From JADJWR01 sp964610575 (GTDB lineage Bacteria; Pseudomonadota; Gammaproteobacteria; Burkholderiales; Burkholderiaceae_F): a DNA stretch of 64,000 bases. The notes beneath the pieces were generated by a model, which worked only from the letters and a program-made list of their open reading frames with translations, was not told the DNA's origin and ran no database searches. Shown in pieces: positions 58,913-64,000 of the stretch (positions are counted from its first letter, which is position 1; the number at the start of each line of letters is the position of its first letter). The stretch lies in NCBI GenBank assembly GCA_964610575.1, contig CAZSYX010000006.1, positions 1 to 64,000 of the forward strand, given 5' to 3'. The position numbers and the translations under genes are program-made.

Positions 58913-59700
58913 AGTCGATCACTTCGGCAGCAAACCCCGCCTTCACGGCCTGGCTGCGGTTGTCCCAGCACCCGCGCGAAGTCCGCGCCCAGAGTCGGTC
59001 GCTCGCCGAAGGAGTGCATCTGGCGCAGGCGGCGCTCGACGCGTCGATCAAGATCGAGGCCGTGCTGCTGCGCCACGGCACAGCCTCCGCCGAAGTGCAG
59101 CGGCTTGCTGAAGCGGCGATGGCGACGGGCGCTGCCGGCTATGAACTTGCAGCCTCGCTGTACGACCGCGTCTCGCCGGTCGAGCACGGGGCCGGGCTGA
59201 TGCTGGTGGCGACGGTGCCGCAGCCCCCGCTGCCCGCAAAGGCGCGGCGCGACATGCTCTATCTGGATGGCGTGCAGGACCCCGGCAATGTCGGCACGCT
59301 GCTTCGCACTGCCGCGGCAGCCGGCATCGGTGACGTGTTGGCCAGTCCGGCGACCGCCGCCCTGTGGGCGCCGAAGACGCTGCGAGCGGGGCAGGGTGCT
59401 CAGTTCCGGTTGCGCCTGCACGAGCAGGTTGCCGCCGGATCGCTGCCTGGACTTCTGGCGGGAGTCTGGATCGGCGCCGATGCGCGCGGCGGCGAGCCGC
59501 TGTGGTCAACGCCGCTGCCGGCCGGCCCGGTGGGCTGGATCTTCGGCGGCGAGGGCGCGGGGCTATCGGAGGCGGCACGGACCGTCTGCCGGCGCCTGGT
59601 GTCGATCCCGATCGAAGCGGCGGTCGAATCGCTGAACGTGGCCGCCGCCGCCGCCGTGTGCCTGTTCGAACGCCGCCGGCGGCTCTGTTCCCCCGTATGA
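58909..59700 (+). CDS. RNA 2'-O-methyltransferase, TrmH/SpoU family
   Basis: A 263-residue SPOUT methyltransferase. An N-terminal substrate-binding domain (SLAEGVHLAQAAL) leads into the knotted domain with LDGVQDPGNVGTLLRTAA, WIFGGEGAGLS and the SAM loop IPIEAAVESLNVAAAAAV. It methylates a ribose in rRNA or tRNA; the family member next to rnhB is usually annotated as a 23S rRNA enzyme, but the site cannot be told from sequence. ATG 58909 overlaps rnhB as ATGA. Confidence 0.93.
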   Translation: MKSITSAANPAFTAWLRLSQHPREVRAQSRSLAEGVHLAQAALDASIKIEAVLLRHGTASAEVQRLAEAAMATGAAGYELAASLYDRVSPVEHGAGLMLVATVPQPPLPAKARRDMLYLDGVQDPGNVGTLLRTAAAAGIGDVLASPATAALWAPKTLRAGQGAQFRLRLHEQVAAGSLPGLLAGVWIGADARGGEPLWSTPLPAGPVGWIFGGEGAGLSEAARTVCRRLVSIPIEAAVESLNVAAAAAVCLFERRRRLCSPV

Positions 59701-59719
59701 CGGGTACGCGGTAACCCTA

Positions 59720-59748
59720 TTGGCGCGGCCCGCGGCATTCGCAAGAAT
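59720..59748 (+). promoter_or_regulatory. Candidate promoter for the cyclopropane fatty acid synthase gene
   Basis: TTGGCG (59720-59725) and AAGAAT (59743-59748) are 17 bp apart, each matching four of six sigma-70 consensus positions. It lies 31 bp before ATG 59779, which is preceded by AAGGAGAG. Confidence 0.35.
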
Positions 59749-59778
59749 TACTGGGTTGCTGCCAAGGAGAGGGTTCTC

Positions 59779-61041
59779 ATGTGGGGTGAAGCGCTGCTGA
59801 AGCGGGCCACCGACAAGGTGGTTGGGAAGGTGGCCGGCACGCAGCTCGCGACACTGGCCGAGCAAGTGCGCGCCGGCGGCGGACTTCCGCTGACGATAGT
59901 CCTGCCCGACGGTGCGCAGATGGACTTCGGCGATGCGCCCGAGCTCACGCTGACGGTCCGCGATCCGGCGGTGCTGAGTGGCTTCTCGCAGTTGACCCTC
60001 GGCGGCCTGGCGGAGGCCTACGTCGAGGGCAGGATCGATGTCGACGGCGATGTCGCCGAAGCGATCCGCGTCGCCTCGAAACTGGTCGAGGTCACCGGCG
60101 CATCCGTTGCGGCACGCCCCGACCTTGCGCCGGCGGCTCACGAGCCACACGCCGACCGCGCCAATATCAGCCACCACTACGACGTCGGCAACGGGTTCTA
60201 TCGGCTCTGGCTGGACGAGCAGATGGTGTACTCGTGCGCCTACTTCGAGACCGGAGCCGAGGACATCGACGCCGCCCAGCGGGCCAAGCTCGACCACATC
60301 TGCCGCAAGTTGCGGTTGGCGTCGGGCGAGCGCTTCCTCGACATCGGCTGCGGCTGGGGCGCGCTCATCCTGCACGCCGCCCAGCACTATGGCGTGCACG
60401 CTGTCGGCATCACGCTGTCCGAGCAGCAGGCGCTGCTGGCGCGCGAGCGGATCGCCGCCGCCGGATTGCAGGACCGGGTCGAGGTGTTGCTGCTCGACTA
60501 CCGCGACCTGCCGCAGCAGTTTGGCGAAGGCACCTTCGACAAGGTTGCCAGCATCGGCATGTTCGAGCATGTCGGGCTGCGCAACCTGCCCGTGTACTTC
60601 GCCACCGCCGCGCGCATGCTGCGCGACCGCGGCCTGATGCTCAACCACGGCATCACCAGCGCCGACGTGGAAAGCCGCCCGATTGGCTCCGGCGCCGGTG
60701 ACTTCATCGACAGGCACGTCTTCCCCAACGGCGAGTTGCCGCACCTGGGCATCGCCGTGCGCGAGATGTCGGCGGCGGGCTTCGAGATCTTCGACGTCGA
60801 GAGCCTGCGCCCGCACTATGCGCTGACCCTGTCGCACTGGTCGCGCCGGCTGGAGCAACGCCTACAGGAGGCGGGGAAGCAGGTCTCGGGGCGCACGCTG
60901 CGTGTCTGGCGCGTCTACCTCGCCGGCTGCAGCCATGGCTTTGCGCAAGGGTGGATGAACCTCTACCAGGTCCTGGGCAGCCGGCAGGTCGCCGCCGGGG
61001 CGACTGAACTGCCGCTGACGCGCAACTGGATCTACCGCTGA
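59779..61041 (+). CDS. cfa: Cyclopropane-fatty-acyl-phospholipid synthase
   Basis: A 420-residue SAM-dependent enzyme. An N-terminal lipid-binding domain precedes ISHHYDVGNGFYRLWLD, the conserved Cys in MVYSCAYFE, the SAM motif LDIGCGWGALI and the core SIGMFEHVG. A second conserved Cys appears in LAGCSHGFAQGWMNLYQVL. It adds a methylene bridge to unsaturated fatty acids in membrane phospholipids, usually on entry to stationary phase. It stands alone with its own candidate promoter. Confidence 0.95.
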   Translation: MWGEALLKRATDKVVGKVAGTQLATLAEQVRAGGGLPLTIVLPDGAQMDFGDAPELTLTVRDPAVLSGFSQLTLGGLAEAYVEGRIDVDGDVAEAIRVASKLVEVTGASVAARPDLAPAAHEPHADRANISHHYDVGNGFYRLWLDEQMVYSCAYFETGAEDIDAAQRAKLDHICRKLRLASGERFLDIGCGWGALILHAAQHYGVHAVGITLSEQQALLARERIAAAGLQDRVEVLLLDYRDLPQQFGEGTFDKVASIGMFEHVGLRNLPVYFATAARMLRDRGLMLNHGITSADVESRPIGSGAGDFIDRHVFPNGELPHLGIAVREMSAAGFEIFDVESLRPHYALTLSHWSRRLEQRLQEAGKQVSGRTLRVWRVYLAGCSHGFAQGWMNLYQVLGSRQVAAGATELPLTRNWIYR

Positions 61042-61087
61042 CCCGCCCGATCAAGGTACGGGTCCGCGGGGTAGGCTTCAGGCGCGG

Positions 61088-62224
61088 TCAACGCTCGCCC
61101 GCGACGGCGGCGGCGACTGCCTCCCACGTCGTATCGAAGGCCTCGGCAGTGAAGCCCGCGCCGGAGGGCAGCCAGTCGGCCGTCCGCCTGCCCGCGAGCG
61201 TGTAGTGACCGACCACGTCGAGGTGATCGGCGCGCGCGACGTGCAGGACTCTCCCGTGCAACTGGCTCAGCGTTGGCACCATGCCGTCGTTGACCGCCGG
61301 CGTAGCGCTGAAGCCGAGCGTGCGGTCCAGACGTCGCTGCGTGGAAGCGCTCGGCTTGGGATACGGGTAGCGGGGGTGCGGACGGCCCGTCAGCCCGTGC
61401 AGCAGCCTGAACAGGGCGCGCAGGGCGAGGTACTCGGGGTTCAGCAGCGACTTCGCCGTCAGCTCCACGCGCGGCTCGGGCACGGCCGCGACGACACAGC
61501 CGTAGTCGATCCCATCTCGATCCGCCACCGCGGCATCGAAGAGATCGATCCCCTCGGGGGTGAGTTGCAGCACCGCACCCTGGTCGCGCTCGACTTCGCC
61601 GAGGTACCTCCAGACCGGGTCGCGCCGGTCGAAGCGGATCCTGCGCAACAGCCCCGCGGCCAAGCGATCAAGCGCGCCCTGCTGCTGGCCGACCCAGTCG
61701 TCCAGTCGCGCGATCATGGCGACCGCCATGGCTGCTGCCATTATGGTGCGGCGTCCGTGCCCGGAGGTGGCCAGCGCACTGAGCACCAGCAGCAAGGTCT
61801 GTCCCTGGACCGTGACGAAGTGATTCGCAAGCGGCGTGCCGTGGTGGGGTGTGACCACGGAAATGGCGGTCTTCGTCAGTCGGGCGATGCGCTCCTCCGA
61901 GTTGCCGCGGGAAATCTTCACCCCGGGCGTAAGCAGCATGCGCACGTCGAGGCCACCGGTCGAGTGGCCGATGAAGTGCGGCTCGCACGCCTGCAGGCCA
62001 CCGCGGCGGAGCACCTGGCGGCGGAGCTCGTCGGCACGCCGCGGAATGGAGGCGGTCGGCTGGGTCTTGCAGCGGATGATGCGGGCGTCGACGCCGCGAC
62101 GGCGCAGCGAGACGCCAAGCACGTGCTCGACGCGCTCGAAATAGCTGACCGCGCCGACGGAGGTGAAGCCGAAGAACCCCGCTACCAGGAACACAAGTCG
62201 CGTCGCCATCGCTGCATTTTGCAT
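61088..62224 (-). CDS. Alpha/beta-hydrolase, lipase-like
   Basis: A 378-residue protein that opens with a hydrophobic stretch (RLVFLVAGFFGFTSVGAVSYF) and carries the nucleophile elbow FIGHSTGGLD near residue 90, the Asp region of the core and a final histidine in ARADHLDVVGHYTL. The length and the PHHGTPLAN segment are those of triacylglycerol lipase-like proteins of the PGAP1/lipase class 2 type. Substrate unknown. ATG 62224 or 62209 could start it; neither has a strong ribosome site. It is divergent from the peptidase gene. Confidence 0.8.
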   Translation of the reverse strand: MQNAAMATRLVFLVAGFFGFTSVGAVSYFERVEHVLGVSLRRRGVDARIIRCKTQPTASIPRRADELRRQVLRRGGLQACEPHFIGHSTGGLDVRMLLTPGVKISRGNSEERIARLTKTAISVVTPHHGTPLANHFVTVQGQTLLLVLSALATSGHGRRTIMAAAMAVAMIARLDDWVGQQQGALDRLAAGLLRRIRFDRRDPVWRYLGEVERDQGAVLQLTPEGIDLFDAAVADRDGIDYGCVVAAVPEPRVELTAKSLLNPEYLALRALFRLLHGLTGRPHPRYPYPKPSASTQRRLDRTLGFSATPAVNDGMVPTLSQLHGRVLHVARADHLDVVGHYTLAGRRTADWLPSGAGFTAEAFDTTWEAVAAAVAGER

Positions 62225-62421
62225 GCGGCGGCCGCCATCGAACCAATTCCCTGGCTTCAAGTCTCGCCGCGCGGACCTTGTGGTGCCTTCGATCCCCAGG
62301 CTTGGGCTGGCGTTCCATGTGAATACCTGCGGGAGGCTGCCGGGGAACGCCCAAGTGGCGGGCACGCCGTTACCATGCGCCGCTTGCGCGGTCCAGCCGG
62401 AAAGGAGTAAGGAAGGTCGCA
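62225..62421. other. Divergent spacer between the lipase-like and peptidase genes
   Basis: This 197-bp spacer should hold both promoters. I see no convincing -35/-10 pair. Only the AAGGAG ribosome site at 62402-62407 is clear. Confidence 0.5.
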
Positions 62422-64000
62422 ATGCCGAATTCGTTGTCGATTGGCTCGTTCGTCTCGCTTGTCCTTCTGCCGGCGGCTGTCGCCGCGGCATCGCCCTTGC
62501 CGGTGGCGCAGGTCCGTAACGTGCAGGAGACCTTCTTCGGCACCGCCGTCGATGACCCCTACCGGTATTTCGAGGACACCAAGGCGACCGAGGTGGCCGC
62601 CTGGATGAAGGCGCACAGCGATCACGCGCGTGCGACGCTGCGCGCGATTCCCGGCCGCGACGCCCTGCGCAAGCGCATCGAGCAGCTCGACGCCAGTGCA
62701 CCGGCGCGGGTGCGCGACGTTACCCGTTCGGCCGGCGGCAGGTACTTCTACCAGCGTCGCGGCGTGAAGGACGACCAGTTCAGGCTCTATGTGCGCGACG
62801 GGCTGAGCGGCGCCGAACGGCTGCTCTTCGATCCCGAGAGCCTGCGCAAGGCGAGCGGCAAGCCCCACGCCATCAACTACTTCAGTCCGTCGCCGGACGG
62901 CCGCTTCGTGGCGCTGGGCGTGTCCGCCGCCGGCAGCGAGGACGCCGCACTGCGCGTGCTCGAGGTGGCCAGCGGCCGGCAGGTCGGGCCGCAGATCGAT
63001 CGGGCGCGCTTTGGCGTCGTCAGCTGGGCGCCCGACGGCAGCGAGTTGTTCTTCCACCGGATGCAACGGCTCGACCCCGATATGCCGGCGACCGAGAAGT
63101 TCCAGCGCAGCAGCGCTGTCGCCATGAAGCCCGGCAGCACCGAAGACGGCGTTCGCACGCTGTTGACTGCCGGCAAGGACCTCGGCATCCCGCCGACCGA
63201 GTTCCCGTTCCTGTCGATCCAGCCCGACGGCCGCGCAATTGCCTACGTGATCGACGGCGTTTCTCCTGACTTTTCGGCTTGGCACAGCACGCTCGCGAAG
63301 CTGCGGGCGGGGGCACCGGACTGGAAGCCGCTGGTGCGTCGGGAGGACCGCGTCACCGACCTGGTGCTCAGCCGCGACCGCGTCTACGCGCTTACCTTCC
63401 GCGATGCGCCGCGTTACAAACTCATCGGCGGCACGATTGACGACTTCTCGCCATCGACTGCGCCCATCATCGTCCCGGAAAGCGATCGCGTGCTGATCGA
63501 CATGGCCGCGGCGGCCGAGGGCATCTATCTCAAAGTGCGCGACGGCAACGTCAACCGGCTGCTGCGCCTCGACTACGGCGGCTCGCAGCCGGTCGAGTTG
63601 AAGCTGCCGCTGCTCGGCAGCTTCTCGATGCATGGCGGGCGGGCCGATCTGCCGGGCGTGATGCTCGACCTGCAGGGCTGGGCGCAGGCGCGGCAGATCT
63701 ACGCCGTGTCGCCGCCGGGCGAGGTGACCAACACCGGCCTGCAGCCGGCTGGGCCGTTCGACCGGCCGACCGATGTCGTCACCACCGAGGTGATGGTCAA
63801 GAGCCACGACGGCGCAATGGTGCCGATGTCGATCATCCATCGCCGCGGCATCAAGCTCGACGGCAACAACCCGGTGCTGCTGTACGGCTACGCCTCCTAC
63901 GGCATCACCGAGGAACCCTGGTTCAGCTATAGCCGGCTGGCGTGGATGGACGCTGGCGGCATCTTCGCGGTGGCCAATCCGCGCGGCAGCGGCGTGTTCG
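62422..64000 (+). CDS. Prolyl oligopeptidase family serine peptidase (3' end outside window)
   Basis: The first 526 residues of an S9A peptidase. It opens with a signal peptide (MPNSLSIGSFVSLVLLPAAV, cut near AAA-SPLP), then FFGTAVDDPYRYFED, typical of prolyl oligopeptidases, a seven-bladed propeller (YFSPSPDGRFVALG and similar blades), and the start of the hydrolase domain with VLLYGYASYGITEEPWFS and ANPRGSGVF. The catalytic serine lies past the window end. The frame is intact to 64000. ATG 62422 follows AAGGAG. It would cut peptides after proline in the periplasm. Confidence 0.94.
   Translation, partial: MPNSLSIGSFVSLVLLPAAVAAASPLPVAQVRNVQETFFGTAVDDPYRYFEDTKATEVAAWMKAHSDHARATLRAIPGRDALRKRIEQLDASAPARVRDVTRSAGGRYFYQRRGVKDDQFRLYVRDGLSGAERLLFDPESLRKASGKPHAINYFSPSPDGRFVALGVSAAGSEDAALRVLEVASGRQVGPQIDRARFGVVSWAPDGSELFFHRMQRLDPDMPATEKFQRSSAVAMKPGSTEDGVRTLLTAGKDLGIPPTEFPFLSIQPDGRAIAYVIDGVSPDFSAWHSTLAKLRAGAPDWKPLVRREDRVTDLVLSRDRVYALTFRDAPRYKLIGGTIDDFSPSTAPIIVPESDRVLIDMAAAAEGIYLKVRDGNVNRLLRLDYGGSQPVELKLPLLGSFSMHGGRADLPGVMLDLQGWAQARQIYAVSPPGEVTNTGLQPAGPFDRPTDVVTTEVMVKSHDGAMVPMSIIHRRGIKLDGNNPVLLYGYASYGITEEPWFSYSRLAWMDAGGIFAVANPRGSGVF

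Overview
The window is 64 kb of GC-rich chromosomal DNA with almost no space between genes. It most likely comes from a betaproteobacterium, probably Burkholderiales. The reasons are gene orders I associate with that group: a tRNA-Cys/tRNA-Leu(UAA) pair; smc-zipA-ligA; glnD and map next to rpsB-tsf-pyrH-frr-uppS-cdsA-dxr-rseP-bamA-skp-lpxD-fabZ-lpxA-lpxB-rnhB; and a dapC-dapD-pilU-dapE-prmB block. Genus cannot be set from sequence reading alone. I saw no rRNA, insertion sequence, phage or CRISPR array.

Layout. (1) 1-9.3 kb: two tRNAs, a DUF1178 protein, a glutathione S-transferase, a quinone oxidoreductase with an aldehyde dehydrogenase, then a minus-strand Liv-type ABC importer operon (livG, livF, binding protein, livH, livM) ending in a hotdog thioesterase. 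(2) 9.7-21.8 kb: the accessory part of the window. It holds one membrane glycosyltransferase on the plus strand and a tightly coupled eight-gene minus-strand glycan operon: UDP-glucuronate decarboxylase, galE, a glycoside hydrolase/glycosyltransferase-2 fusion, an ABC exporter, two paralogous glycosyltransferases on either side of a YdjC-type deacetylase, and a NodS-like methyltransferase. (3) 22.1-27.0 kb: a coupled operon of an ABC-F ATPase, a CaiB/BaiF CoA-transferase, a histidine phosphatase and an APH-type kinase. (4) 27.1-33.0 kb: prmB, lysine/diaminopimelate genes (dapE, dapD, dapC), a pilU-type ATPase and queF. (5) 33.1-41.0 kb on the plus strand: smc, zipA, ligA, a methylthioinosine phosphorylase, and peptide deformylase. 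(6) 41.1-44.5 kb on the minus strand: glnD and map. (7) 44.6-59.7 kb: the long housekeeping run for translation, isoprenoid and phospholipid synthesis, outer-membrane biogenesis and lipid A. (8) 59.8-64 kb: cyclopropane fatty acid synthase, a lipase-like hydrolase, and a prolyl oligopeptidase cut by the window end.

The most interesting part is region 2. UDP-xylose and UDP-galactose would be made, assembled by at least three glycosyltransferases, deacetylated and methylated, and exported by a dedicated ABC transporter. The mix of deacetylase, NodS-like methyltransferase and exporter recalls the logic of lipochitooligosaccharide (Nod factor) modification, although no NodC or NodA is visible. 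Other notable points are a Walker A lysine-to-arginine change in LivF, an 18-bp hairpin between the binding-protein and permease genes of the liv operon, and a kinase/phosphatase/CoA-transferase operon that may handle hydroxyacyl-CoA substrates.
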